Source: Meiothermus luteus
Lineage (GTDB): Bacteria; Deinococcota; Deinococci; Deinococcales; Thermaceae
Reading direction: 5' to 3'
Length of the DNA stretch: 37,162 bases
NCBI RefSeq assembly: GCF_003574085.1
Contig: NZ_QWKZ01000017.1
Span: forward strand, 1 to 37,162
Shown: positions 16,387 to 24,973 of the stretch, piece by piece
Layout of the letters: every line of letters starts with the position of its first letter
How positions within the stretch are numbered: position 1 is the stretch's first letter
Notes under the pieces: model-generated
What the model was told of the DNA's origin: nothing
The model's input: only the letters and a program-made list of their open reading frames with translations
Databases searched by the model: none
Program-made: the position numbers and the translations under genes

Positions 16387-16605
16387 ATGGTGGCGGAGCG
16401 GGCGCAGAGGTTGGGCATCCAGTGTGAGTGGGTTCCGGGCACCATGGACCGGGTCTGGGTCCATCTTCCCAACCACGACTTGGAAGTTTCGCTCGAGCAG
16501 CTCCAGCGGGTGGCAGGGGTAGACGCGGTGTGGGAGCTTTACCTGAAGGGGCTGGTCACCCTGCCTTCCAGGCCCGAGTTTTTTGAGGCCTTTGAGAAGC
16601 TTTAG
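16387..16605 (+). CDS. Small protein of unknown function (72 residues)
   Basis: I do not recognise this gene. The product is 72 residues, soluble and without a signal peptide. The central segment DRVWVHLPNHDLEVSLEQLQRV has alternating polar and hydrophobic residues that look like a small beta-barrel of the SH3/KOW kind; a similar pattern is found in the linker of MutS2, but the likeness is loose. The start is well supported by AGGAGGG about 5 bases before the ATG, so the gene is probably real despite its size. It lies between divergent fabI and the DinB-type gene and is followed within 20 bases by the latter, which has its own -10 box. Confidence 0.6.
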   Translation: MVAERAQRLGIQCEWVPGTMDRVWVHLPNHDLEVSLEQLQRVAGVDAVWELYLKGLVTLPSRPEFFEAFEKL

Positions 16606-16611
16606 GGCTGC

Positions 16612-16617
16612 TATGAT
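16612..16617 (+). promoter_or_regulatory. -10 box of the DinB-family gene, leaderless arrangement
   Basis: TATGAT ends 6 bases before the GTG start, with no Shine-Dalgarno between. The flanking GCTATGATGG is identical to the context of the argB -10 box at 24961. The -35 region is weak (TTTGAG at 16591-16596, spacing 15). Confidence 0.5.
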
Positions 16618-16623
16618 GGGCCC

Positions 16624-17130
16624 GTGGAAGCACTAGAGCCTTTGGGTGCAGAGGAGTGTCTGGCCCGGCTGGAGGCCTCACGGCTCGAGCTCCTGCGCCT
16701 GCTGGAGGGCATGTCCGATGAGCGGTTGTTTCGGCGGCCTGGCCCAGGGCGCTGGAGCCCGGCTGAGGTGGCCGAGCACATCGCGCTGGTGGAGGAATCG
16801 GCCGGTAAGGTGATTCGCCGGCTGCGCAAGGTGGCCCTGGGAGAGGCTGAGCCTTTTCCTCCGGCCCCCCCTGGCCAGACCCGCCCGGACGGCCGCCGGC
16901 TGGCCCCTTCGGCGGTTGAACCCAAGGGTGGCCTTTCCCGGCCGGAGCTTTTGGCCTTTCTCCGCGTGGTGCGCGAGCGCCTGGTGGCCGAGGTGAAGGA
17001 GAGCGGAGAGAAGCGGCTGGCCCACCCCCCCACCTATGGCCACCCTTTCTTAGGTGAGCTTACTGGTCTGGGCTGGCTCCAGACCCTGGTCTATCACGAG
17101 CGGCACCACCTGCGCCAGATGCAGGACTGA
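16624..17130 (+). CDS. DinB/DinB_2-family four-helix protein
   Basis: A 168-residue member of the DinB/YfiT superfamily, small helical-bundle proteins that bind a divalent metal through three histidines; many act as thiol-dependent transferases. The ligand pattern is visible: His52 in VAEHIALVEES and His158 and His162 in VYHERHHLRQMQD at the C-terminus. RRPGPGRWSPAEVAEHI is the characteristic first motif. The GTG start at 16624 is taken because it follows TATGAT by 6 bases and gives the normal family length. It follows the 72-residue protein gene by 18 bases. This is not the DNA polymerase IV also called DinB. Substrate and thiol partner are unknown. Confidence 0.82.
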   Translation: MEALEPLGAEECLARLEASRLELLRLLEGMSDERLFRRPGPGRWSPAEVAEHIALVEESAGKVIRRLRKVALGEAEPFPPAPPGQTRPDGRRLAPSAVEPKGGLSRPELLAFLRVVRERLVAEVKESGEKRLAHPPTYGHPFLGELTGLGWLQTLVYHERHHLRQMQD

Positions 17131-17133
17131 GGT

Positions 17134-17162
17134 CTTCCATTCCGGAGCGCTTGCGCTATGAT
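17134..17162 (+). promoter_or_regulatory. Probable promoter of the NADP reductase gene
   Basis: CTTCCA (17134-17139) and TATGAT (17157-17162) are 17 bases apart. The -10 box matches five of six consensus positions; the -35 box is weak. The leader of about 55 bases contains GGAGGAGG directly before the start codon. Confidence 0.4.
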
Positions 17163-17223
17163 GGCCTGCTAGATGGCTTTAGCCCCGAGCGCAGGTGGGC
17201 AGGCTTTTTTTGGAGGAGGTTCA

Positions 17224-18594
<1,371 letters not shown>

Positions 18595-18624
18595 GGGGGC
18601 TGATGGAGGCAGGAGGCGAAGGGG

Positions 18625-19362
18625 GTGGGAAAAGAGCGGCTGGATAGGGTACTCAGCCACCTTGGGGTGGGCAGCCGCAGCGAGGTCCGCCGCATGGCCA
18701 GGGCCGGACGGGTTAAGGTGGATGGCCAGGTGGTGCTTGACACCTCCTCTAAGCTTGACCCCGAGCGGGCCCACATAGAGGTGGACGGAACCCCCTTGGC
18801 CTACCGCCCTTACTTTCACCTTGTGCTAAACAAACCGGCCGGCTACATCACCTCCACCCGGGACAAGGAGGGCGTACCGGTCACCGCGCTCCTGCCCGCT
18901 TCCTGGCAGCGCCCAGACTGGATGCCGGTGGGGCGGCTGGACAAGGACACCGAAGGTCTTTTGCTCCTCACCACCCACGGCGAGCTGGCCCATCGGCTGA
19001 CCCACCCGCGCTGGAAGGTGCCGAAGCGGTACTACGTGGAGCTGGAGGCCCCCGCCACCCCGGAGGATGTGGAGGTTTTTGCCTCTGGGGAGCTTTCGCT
19101 GGACGGAGAACCCCTAAAGCCGGCCGAGCTGCGGCTTGGCCCAGACCCGCGAAGGGTGGAGCTGACCCTGCTCGAGGGCCGCTTCCACCAGGTCAAGCGG
19201 ATGTTTGCCCAAAGGGGCAACCGGGTGCTCTACCTGCGGCGGGTTGCCTTTGGCCCCCTGGAACTCCCTGATGGGCTGCCCGTGGGGGTGGCTCGAGCGT
19301 TGAGTGAGGCTGAGCTGGAGGCCCTGTACGCGGCCGTGGGCCTGGTTTGTGGGTCAAGGTGA
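18625..19362 (+). CDS. Pseudouridine synthase, RsuA/RluB/RluE/RluF family
   Basis: Converts a specific uridine in rRNA to pseudouridine. The 245-residue protein has an N-terminal S4 RNA-binding domain (ERLDRVLSHLGVGSRSEVRRMARAGRVKVDG) followed by the synthase domain. The catalytic aspartate is in VGRLDKDTEGLLLLT, and KRYYVELEAP and EGRFHQVKRMFAQRGNRVLYLRRVAFG are family motifs. The GTG start at 18625 is set by AGGAGG at 18611-18616. It follows the reductase gene by 30 bases, so they may share a transcript. Whether it acts on 16S (RsuA) or 23S rRNA (RluB/E/F) is not decided by the visible motifs. Confidence 0.92.
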   Translation: MGKERLDRVLSHLGVGSRSEVRRMARAGRVKVDGQVVLDTSSKLDPERAHIEVDGTPLAYRPYFHLVLNKPAGYITSTRDKEGVPVTALLPASWQRPDWMPVGRLDKDTEGLLLLTTHGELAHRLTHPRWKVPKRYYVELEAPATPEDVEVFASGELSLDGEPLKPAELRLGPDPRRVELTLLEGRFHQVKRMFAQRGNRVLYLRRVAFGPLELPDGLPVGVARALSEAELEALYAAVGLVCGSR

Positions 19363-19368
19363 ACGCCT

Positions 19369-19407
19369 GCCAGGCCATCCCGGGGCAAGCCCTCGGGGTG
19401 GCCTGGC
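19369..19407. terminator. Large hairpin between convergent pseudouridine synthase and lysN genes
   Basis: GCCAGGCCA (19369-19377) pairs perfectly with TGGCCTGGC (19399-19407). The 21-base interior contains further CCC/GGG complementarity, so the stem can extend. It lies 7 bases after one stop and 15 bases before the other, and could serve both strands; no T tract is seen on either. Confidence 0.65.
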
Positions 19408-19421
19408 TGAGTCCTGTTGCC

Positions 19422-20639
19422 TTACCCTACCGGGGCCCGTCCCAGCATCCGGTGCGCCGCCCGGCCCAGGCGCCGGAGGCCCTCCTCAATCTGCTCGCGG
19501 GTGGCGCTGGAGTACGAAAGCCGCAGGGTGTTCTTCCCGCTACCGTCGGCAAAGAAAGGCTGCCCCGGCACAAAGGCCATCTTCTCTTCTATTGCCTGCT
19601 TGAGGAGCTCGAGGCTGTCCAGCCCCTCGGGGGCGGTGAGCCAGAAGAACATGCCCCCCTGCGGCACAATCCAGCCCATATCCTCGGGCATGTACTTTTG
19701 TAGAGCTGAAAGCATCCAGTTGCACCGGGTCTGGTAGGCCTGGCGGATGCGTTCAATCTGGGCCCGGTACCACCCCTCGTCCCGCACCAGCTCGTAGACC
19801 AGCATCTGGTTGAGGGTGGGGGAGTGCAGGTCGGCCCCCTGCTTGGCGTAGACGATCTTTTGGATGACCGGCTTGGGCCCCACCACCCAGGCCACCCGAA
19901 GCCCCGGGGCCAGGGTCTTGGAGGTCGTGGAGAGGTAGACCACATTGCCCCCGCCCAGCGCCTGGTCGAGGGCGTAGAGGGTGGGAAGGGGCTGGCCGCT
20001 AAAGTAGAGTTCGGCGTAGGCGTCGTCTTCCAGGATGGGGGTCTGGTACTTGCGGGCCAGCTCCACAATGGCCTTGCGCCGCTCCAGGCCCATCAGGCGG
20101 CCCGAGGGGTTTTGGAAGGTGGGCAGCACGTACATGAACCTAGGGCGGTGGGCCTCGAGGGCGGCCTCGAGCTCGTCCAGCCTTAGCCCCTCTTCGTCCA
20201 TGCTGACCGAGATGTACCGGGGCTCGTAGGGGTTAAAAGCGCTCAGGGCCCCAAGGTAGGTGGGGGCCTCCACCAGGACTTTAGAACCGGGGTCAATGAA
20301 GACCTTCCCAAAGAGGTCTAGGCCTTGCTGCGAGCCCGAGACAATCTGCACGTTTTCGGGGCTGGCCCCCGGCATCCGGCTTGCGATCCACTCCCTAAGG
20401 GGTGGGTAGCCCTCGGTGGTGCTGTACTGTAGGGCCTGGGGGCCGTGTTCCAGCAGGATGCGCTGGGTGGCCTCGGCGATGCGCTGGGTGGGGAAGAGGT
20501 CGGCGGCGGGCAGCCCCCCGGCGAAGCTGATGAAACCCGGCTCCTGGGTGAGCTTCAGGATTTCCCGGATGGTGGATGCCTGGATGCGGCGGGTGCGGGC
20601 GGCGAAGCGGCTTTGATAGTAGCTTTCTAGGTTTTCCAC
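19422..20639 (-). CDS. lysN: 2-aminoadipate aminotransferase (LysN-type, PLP)
   Basis: Transaminates 2-oxoadipate to 2-aminoadipate in the aminoadipate route to lysine; LysN enzymes also accept leucine and aromatic amino acids. The 405-residue protein follows Thermus LysN closely: RIQASTIREILKLTQEPGFISFAGGLPA near the N-terminus, YSTTEGYPPLREW, VSGSQQGLDLFGKVF, PTFQNPSGRL, the PLP lysine in LSTTSKTLAPGLRVAW (Lys241), KQGADLHSPTLNQMLV and NTLRLSYSSATREQIEEGLRRL. The GTG start at 20639 lies 6 bases after TAGACT, a leaderless arrangement. No other lysine gene is next to it, although argB, which acts in the related arginine pathway, is 4 kb away. A broader-specificity paralogue of LysN remains possible. 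Confidence 0.88.
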   Translation of the reverse strand: MENLESYYQSRFAARTRRIQASTIREILKLTQEPGFISFAGGLPAADLFPTQRIAEATQRILLEHGPQALQYSTTEGYPPLREWIASRMPGASPENVQIVSGSQQGLDLFGKVFIDPGSKVLVEAPTYLGALSAFNPYEPRYISVSMDEEGLRLDELEAALEAHRPRFMYVLPTFQNPSGRLMGLERRKAIVELARKYQTPILEDDAYAELYFSGQPLPTLYALDQALGGGNVVYLSTTSKTLAPGLRVAWVVGPKPVIQKIVYAKQGADLHSPTLNQMLVYELVRDEGWYRAQIERIRQAYQTRCNWMLSALQKYMPEDMGWIVPQGGMFFWLTAPEGLDSLELLKQAIEEKMAFVPGQPFFADGSGKNTLRLSYSSATREQIEEGLRRLGRAAHRMLGRAPVG

Positions 20640-20645
20640 CCTTAT

Positions 20646-20651
20646 AGTCTA
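20646..20651 (-). promoter_or_regulatory. -10 box of lysN, leaderless arrangement
   Basis: TAGACT on the minus strand ends 6 bases before the GTG start and fits TANNNT. A second candidate, TAATAC, lies at 20660-20665. Neither has a good -35 box. No Shine-Dalgarno is well placed. Confidence 0.4.
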
Positions 20652-20694
20652 CCTCTAAAGTATTACGGCTCCTATAGCTTCTGCAGAAAAGTCG

Positions 20695-21690
20695 TTACGG
20701 TTCCTGGAACTCTCCTTTGACCCCCTCCAAGACCACCACATCCCCGCTGTCCAGGTTGTAAAGCAATTTTTCCCCCTCTACGAAGCCGTCTTTGTTCTCA
20801 CTGCGCACGGGCTTCTCCTTGCTGCCGTAGAGGAAGGCCACCCGGTCTTTCTCCTGCACCACCGCCAGGGCTGCGGTGGTGGTGCGGCCTTCCTGTACCA
20901 GCCGGATTCCCCCGAAAAGCCGCAAAATCTCATCGTCTACGTTGTAGACCATGCGTTCCGCGCTGCCTTTTAGGGGTTTCTCGCCCTGCCGCTCGAGCTC
21001 AATGGGCCCCGCGACCCGGGCCTCGCCGCTTTGATTGTCGTAGTCCAGCCGGCTACCCCAGGCCCGGCTCTTTCCCTGCTGGACCTCCACTGCGCGGGGC
21101 TCGGGCTTGAGCTCTAGCTCGAGCCGGTCCTCCTCCTCAATGTAGCGGGCAGTACCCCCGGTCAGGTAGACGTAGTCGTTTACCTCGCGGACCTGCTCTA
21201 CCCGGGCGATGGCCCCGTAGGCCCGGGCATCCTCCCCGAAGGTGATTTGCACGCGGAAGGGCGGAGGGTCGGCGAAGAGGGAGCGGGTCAGGGCCTTGCC
21301 CTCGGGCCGGGCGCCAATTCTCACGTCAAAGGCCTTCAGGCTGCCGTCGTTCTGTTCGGCGGCCTCGAGCCGTACCTCCTGCCCTACTTGGAGGTCGGAG
21401 AACTGCGCGGGCCGGCCTTCATGCCAGAAACGGGTCAGGGCATCGGTGAGGAAGACCTTCTCACCCAGGCTTAGGGTTTTCTTCTCCGAGTCCAGCGCGG
21501 TGATGGCTCCCCCATACAGGTCGCGCAGCTCAATGATGGCTGGCGGGTTGTCGGGGCCGGTCTTGACCACCACGATTCGTTTCCCCCGCCGTTCAATCTC
21601 GGCGGTGGTCTGGAAGGTGGGCTCGGCCTCGGGCTGGGCCAGGGTGACGAAGAGGGCCAGGAGGCTTGCCAGCCACCACGCCCAGCGCAT
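20695..21690 (-). CDS. Secreted OstA/LptA-like beta-rich protein
   Basis: A 331-residue exported protein. The signal peptide is MRWAWWLASLLALFVTLA|QP. The C-terminal half carries repeats typical of the OstA/LptA/LptC beta-jellyroll: ARVAGPIELERQG, GSAERMVYNVDDEILRLFGGIRLVQEGRTTTAALAVVQEKD and GFVEGEKLLYNLDSGDVVVLEG. The N-terminal half (DLYGGAITALDSEKKTLSLGEKVFLTDALTRFW) looks like a separate small barrel. Start ATG 21690 is preferred over ATG 21699 because CATAAT lies 7 bases before it and no Shine-Dalgarno supports either. It starts 71 bases from the divergent mutS2. LptA-like proteins carry lipopolysaccharide in other bacteria; its cargo here is unknown. It is followed by lysN on the same strand. 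Confidence 0.65.
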   Translation of the reverse strand: MRWAWWLASLLALFVTLAQPEAEPTFQTTAEIERRGKRIVVVKTGPDNPPAIIELRDLYGGAITALDSEKKTLSLGEKVFLTDALTRFWHEGRPAQFSDLQVGQEVRLEAAEQNDGSLKAFDVRIGARPEGKALTRSLFADPPPFRVQITFGEDARAYGAIARVEQVREVNDYVYLTGGTARYIEEEDRLELELKPEPRAVEVQQGKSRAWGSRLDYDNQSGEARVAGPIELERQGEKPLKGSAERMVYNVDDEILRLFGGIRLVQEGRTTTAALAVVQEKDRVAFLYGSKEKPVRSENKDGFVEGEKLLYNLDSGDVVVLEGVKGEFQEP

Positions 21691-21738
21691 GGAGGGCATT
21701 ATGGCACGTCTTGGATGAGGAGGGTAATTCCGCTCGGC

Positions 21739-21744
21739 TATACT
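21739..21744 (+). promoter_or_regulatory. -10 box candidate for mutS2
   Basis: TATACT lies 17 bases before the ATG of mutS2. No clear -35 box or Shine-Dalgarno is present in the short gap to the divergent gene. Confidence 0.35.
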
Positions 21745-21761
21745 GGTCCTTCGGGTCGGCT

Positions 21762-24011
21762 ATGGAGCTGCTGGAAAGCCTGGACTTTCACCGCGTGCGC
21801 GAGGCCTTGGCGGAGCGGGCCTCTACCCTTGTGGGCCGGGAGGCCCTATTGTCCCTCGAGCCCAAAGAGGGCCTGGAGGAGGCCCTGGCCCAGCAGGCTG
21901 CCGTGGCCGAGGCCCTGGCCTATCCCTACCGCATGGGGGGGATTTCCGACCTGAGGCCGGCGCTTGAGGCTGCCCGGAAGGGCCTCCGGCTGGAGGGGGT
22001 GCAGCTCCGGGAGGCGGCGGCCAGCCTGGAGGCGGCGGTGGCCCTCAAGCACGAGCTGCTGGCGGTGGGGGAGCACCTTAGCCGCATCGCCCAGGGCATT
22101 GGGGAGCACGCCTACTTCCTGCGGCGCGTGGGAGAGTGCCTGGACGAGGCCGGCGAGGTCCGCGATGAGGCCACCCCCCGCCTGCGGGAGATTCGGCGCA
22201 GGGTGAACCCCTTGCGCGAGCAGATACAGCAGCGGCTTATGGCCCTAATGGACCGCTATCCGGAGGCTGTTCAGGAGCGCTTTATTACCCAAAGGCGGGA
22301 GCGCTACGTTATCCCGGTGAAGGCCAGCTTCCAGCACAGAATTCCGGGTATTGTCCTGGACCAGTCCGACTCCGGGCTCACCCTCTACCTCGAGCCGGCC
22401 TCGGTGGTTCCCCTCAACAACCAGCTCGCTGGCCTGCGGCTCGAGGAGGAGGCGGAGGTGGGCCGGGTGCTCTTTGAGCTCTCCGCCTTGCTCGCCCAGG
22501 ACGCGGAAATAGATTCAACCCTGAGGGCGCTGGAGGCCCTTGATGTGGCCCGCGCAGCGGCCCTGTTGGCCGAGGACTGGGGGTTGATCCGGCCCCGCCT
22601 CAACGCCGAGGGGCGCTACTGGCTCCGAGGGGGACGCCACCCCTTGATTGAAAACCCGGTGTCCAACGACCTCGAGCTGGACTCAAAGCGGCGCATCCTG
22701 CTGCTCACCGGCCCCAACATGGGGGGCAAAACCGCGCTCCTGAAGACCTTGGGCTTGGCGGTGCTCATGGCCCGCTGCGGCCTTTATGTGGCCGCCCAAG
22801 AGGCCGACCTGGCCTTCCCCGACCGCATCTTTGTGGACATCGGCGACCGCCAGTCCATCCAGGAGAACCTCTCCACTTTTGCGGCCCACCTGGTCCGGCT
22901 CAAGGCCGTGCTGGACTCGGCCAGCGAGCGGAGCTTGGTCCTTATAGACGAGCTGGGCTCGGGCACCGACCCAGAGGAGGGGGCCGCGCTGGCCCAGGCC
23001 ATCCTGGAAGCCTTTCTGGCCCGGGGGGTGCGGGGCCTAATCACCACCCACCTCTCCCCCCTCAAGGCCTTCGCCCAGGACACCCCGGGCCTGGTCAATG
23101 CCTCCATGCACTTTGACCTGGTCCACCTGCGCCCCACCTACCGCCTGGTGGTCGGGGCCCCGGGCCGCAGCTATGCCCTTTCCGTAGCCCGGCGGCTGGG
23201 GCTGCCGGAAGCGGTGATGGCCCGGGCGGAGGCGCTTTTGGGCTCTGAAGGGGGGCGGCTTGAGCGCTTGTTGGCCCTGCTGGAGCAGGAGCGGGAAGCC
23301 CTGCGGCAGGCCCGGGAGGCGGCCCAGGCCGAGCGGCTTTCAGCTGAGGAAAAGGCCCAGGCCCTATCCCGTCGGCTGGCCGAGCTGGAGGCGGAGCGGG
23401 AGCGGCTTTTGGAGGAGGCTCGAGCCAAGGCTTTGCGGCTGGTCAAGGAGGCCCAAGAGCGCATCCAGGGGGTTCGCGAGCGGGCCAAGGCTCAAGGGCA
23501 GGGCCGGGCGCTGCAGGAGCTTTTGGCCCTGCGCGACCGCTACCGCCCCAAAGACACGCCTGCCGTCGCCCCGCCGGCCTTGCAGGTGGGTAGCCGGGTG
23601 GTGGTGCCGGCCTATGGCTCGGGCCGGATTGTGGAGCTGCGCGGTGAGGAGGCCCTGGTGCAGCTCGGCGCGGTGCGTCTGGCGGTGCCACTGGCCTCCT
23701 TGAGGCCAGTGGCCCCACCGGAGCCGGAGCGCCGGTCCTCGAGCTTGCGCAAGGCCCAGGTCGCCCCGGAGCTTGACCTTCGGGGCCTCACGGTGGAGGA
23801 GGCGCTTTTGGCAGTGGACGACTACCTAGACGAGGCCCAGGCCACCGCCACCAACCCGGTGCGCCTGCTGCACGGCAAGGGAACCGGGGCTTTGCGCAAC
23901 GCGCTGCGGGAGTTCCTCAGGCGGGACCGGCGGGTGGAGCAGTACCACGACGCCATGCCCTATGAGGGAGGGCACGGGGTGACGGTGGTCCACCTGAGAA
24001 GGTCGGGCTGA
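21762..24011 (+). CDS. mutS2: MutS2, endonuclease with MutS-type ATPase and Smr domain
   Basis: MutS2 is a MutS homologue without the mismatch-recognition domain; it suppresses recombination by acting on branched DNA and, in other bacteria, also rescues collided ribosomes. The 749-residue protein has the core helical region (about 1-310), the ATPase with Walker A LTGPNMGGKT, the ENLSTFAAHL motif and Walker B LVLIDELGSGTDPEEG. A long coiled coil rich in Glu/Arg/Ala (about 495-610) follows, then a KOW-like barrel (VGSRVVVPAYGSGRIVEL) and the C-terminal Smr nuclease domain with LDLRGLTVEEAL and LHGKGTGALRNALREFL. ATG 21762 fits the family start (ESLDFHRVREAL). Bacterial MutS2 is commonly about 750-790 residues, so it is complete. 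Confidence 0.96.
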   Translation: MELLESLDFHRVREALAERASTLVGREALLSLEPKEGLEEALAQQAAVAEALAYPYRMGGISDLRPALEAARKGLRLEGVQLREAAASLEAAVALKHELLAVGEHLSRIAQGIGEHAYFLRRVGECLDEAGEVRDEATPRLREIRRRVNPLREQIQQRLMALMDRYPEAVQERFITQRRERYVIPVKASFQHRIPGIVLDQSDSGLTLYLEPASVVPLNNQLAGLRLEEEAEVGRVLFELSALLAQDAEIDSTLRALEALDVARAAALLAEDWGLIRPRLNAEGRYWLRGGRHPLIENPVSNDLELDSKRRILLLTGPNMGGKTALLKTLGLAVLMARCGLYVAAQEADLAFPDRIFVDIGDRQSIQENLSTFAAHLVRLKAVLDSASERSLVLIDELGSGTDPEEGAALAQAILEAFLARGVRGLITTHLSPLKAFAQDTPGLVNASMHFDLVHLRPTYRLVVGAPGRSYALSVARRLGLPEAVMARAEALLGSEGGRLERLLALLEQEREALRQAREAAQAERLSAEEKAQALSRRLAELEAERERLLEEARAKALRLVKEAQERIQGVRERAKAQGQGRALQELLALRDRYRPKDTPAVAPPALQVGSRVVVPAYGSGRIVELRGEEALVQLGAVRLAVPLASLRPVAPPEPERRSSSLRKAQVAPELDLRGLTVEEALLAVDDYLDEAQATATNPVRLLHGKGTGALRNALREFLRRDRRVEQYHDAMPYEGGHGVTVVHLRRSG

Positions 24012-24032
24012 GCCGGTAGGCCGCTCGGTCAG

Positions 24033-24093
24033 TCTCATGAAACGAGAAAAAGTGAGAGGAAGCTTAGTTACAAGGCCACCTTTCTCATGAGAA
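24033..24093 (+). promoter_or_regulatory. Paired TCTCATGA sites upstream of the response regulator gene
   Basis: TCTCATGA occurs at 24033-24040 and again at 24083-24090, exactly 50 bp apart. The second copy lies within a perfect 12-bp palindrome, TTCTCATGAGAA (24082-24093), placed 7 bases before the -10 box of the response regulator gene. Spacing near five helical turns suggests two bound dimers on one face of the DNA. Autoregulation is inference. Confidence 0.45.
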
Positions 24094-24100
24094 GAGCGGC

Positions 24101-24106
24101 TACCCT
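24101..24106 (+). promoter_or_regulatory. -10 box of the response regulator gene, leaderless arrangement
   Basis: TACCCT ends 6 bases before the ATG with no Shine-Dalgarno. The same hexamer is the -10 box of the well-formed tRNA-Val promoter in this window, which supports its use. Confidence 0.5.
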
Positions 24107-24112
24107 ATCCCT

Positions 24113-24796
24113 ATGGAAGGCATCGAACAACCCCTGATTCTGATTGTTGAGGACGAGAAGGACATCGCTCGGTTTATTGAGCTGGAGCTACAGGCCGAGG
24201 GCTACCGCACCGAGGTAGCCTACGATGGCATTACCGGCCTCTCCCGCTTCCGCGAGACCAACCCCAACCTGGTGGTCATGGACCTGATGCTACCGGTGAT
24301 GGACGGCCTGGAGGTGGCCCGGCGCATTCGCAAGACCTCCAATGTGCCCATCATCATCCTCACCGCTAAGGACCGGGTGGAGGACAAGGTGGAGGGCTTG
24401 GACGCCGGCGCGGACGACTACCTGGTCAAGCCCTTTTCCATTGAGGAGCTCCTGGCCCGCATCCGGGCCCACCTGCGCCGGGTCACCCCGGCCATCACCG
24501 GGGAGATACGGGTCTCCGACCTAATCATCAACCTCGAGGGGCGCGAGGTCTACCGGGGCGGACGGCGCATTGAGTTCTCCAACAAGGAGTTTGAGCTTCT
24601 GGAGCTTCTTGCGAAGAGCCCCGGCAAGGTCTTCAGCCGCTTTGAGATCGAGGAGAAGGTCTGGCCAGGCTACCAGGGCGGCTCCAACGTGGTGGACGTG
24701 TACATCGGCTACCTGCGGAAGAAGCTCGAGGGGGCGGGGGAGCGTCGCCTAATCCACACCGTGCGGGGGGTTGGCTACGTCCTGAGGGAGGATTGA
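24113..24796 (+). CDS. OmpR/PhoB-family response regulator (orphan)
   Basis: DNA-binding regulator of a two-component system. The receiver domain (about 1-120) has the acidic pocket VEDE (Glu13/Asp14), the phospho-accepting Asp57 in [12 protein letters not shown], Thr84 in IILTAKD and Lys106 in DDYLVKPF. The C-terminal winged-helix domain (about 130-227) shows [22 protein letters not shown] and the end [14 protein letters not shown]. All signalling residues are present. No histidine kinase gene adjoins it: upstream is mutS2 and downstream is a tRNA on the other strand. It probably pairs with a kinase elsewhere. The start has no Shine-Dalgarno but lies 6 bases after TACCCT. Paired TCTCATGA sites upstream may be its own targets. 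Confidence 0.93.
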   Translation: MEGIEQPLILIVEDEKDIARFIELELQAEGYRTEVAYDGITGLSRFRETNPNLVVMDLMLPVMDGLEVARRIRKTSNVPIIILTAKDRVEDKVEGLDAGADDYLVKPFSIEELLARIRAHLRRVTPAITGEIRVSDLIINLEGREVYRGGRRIEFSNKEFELLELLAKSPGKVFSRFEIEEKVWPGYQGGSNVVDVYIGYLRKKLEGAGERRLIHTVRGVGYVLRED

Positions 24797-24809
24797 GCTG
24801 GATGGATAA

Positions 24810-24836
24810 GTGGCCGGGGGGCTGCTCCCCGGCCAC
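24810..24836. terminator. Strong hairpin between response regulator and tRNA-Val genes
   Basis: GTGGCCGGGG (24810-24819) and CCCCGGCCAC (24827-24836) form a perfect 10-bp stem with a 7-base loop. It lies 13 bases after the response regulator stop and 5 bases from the 3' end of the convergent tRNA, so it can end both transcripts. No T tract on either side. Confidence 0.65.
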
Positions 24837-24841
24837 GCTGC

Positions 24842-24916
24842 TGGTGGGCGATGTAGGATTTGAACCTACGACCCCACGCGTGTGAAGCGTGTGCTCTCCC
24901 GCTGAGCTAATCGCCC
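24842..24916 (-). tRNA. tRNA-Val, anticodon CAC
   Basis: On the minus strand the acceptor GGGCGAT (5' end at 24916) pairs with ATCGCCC, followed by A and an encoded CCA ending at 24842. The D arm TAGCTCAGCGGGAGAGCA is standard. The anticodon stem CACGC/GCGTG encloses the loop TTCACAC, giving anticodon CAC, which reads GUG. The T arm GTAGG-TTCAAAT-CCTAC is intact. Confidence 0.95.
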
Positions 24917-24929
24917 AAACGCAGAAGTA

Positions 24930-24958
24930 AGGGTAACACCGGCTTGGGGCGGTGTCAA
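24930..24958 (-). promoter_or_regulatory. Promoter of tRNA-Val
   Basis: On the minus strand a perfect TTGACA (24953-24958) is separated by exactly 17 bases from TACCCT (24930-24935); the tRNA begins 13 bases later. It overlaps the 5' region of the divergent argB gene. Confidence 0.75.
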
Positions 24959-24960
24959 GC

Positions 24961-24966
24961 TATGAT
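24961..24966 (+). promoter_or_regulatory. -10 box of argB, leaderless arrangement
   Basis: TATGAT ends 7 bases before ATG 24974, in the context GCTATGATGG shared with the DinB-type gene. No -35 box is convincing. The divergent tRNA-Val -35 box begins 3 bases away, so the two promoters may compete. Confidence 0.45.
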
Positions 24967-24973
24967 GGGCAGC

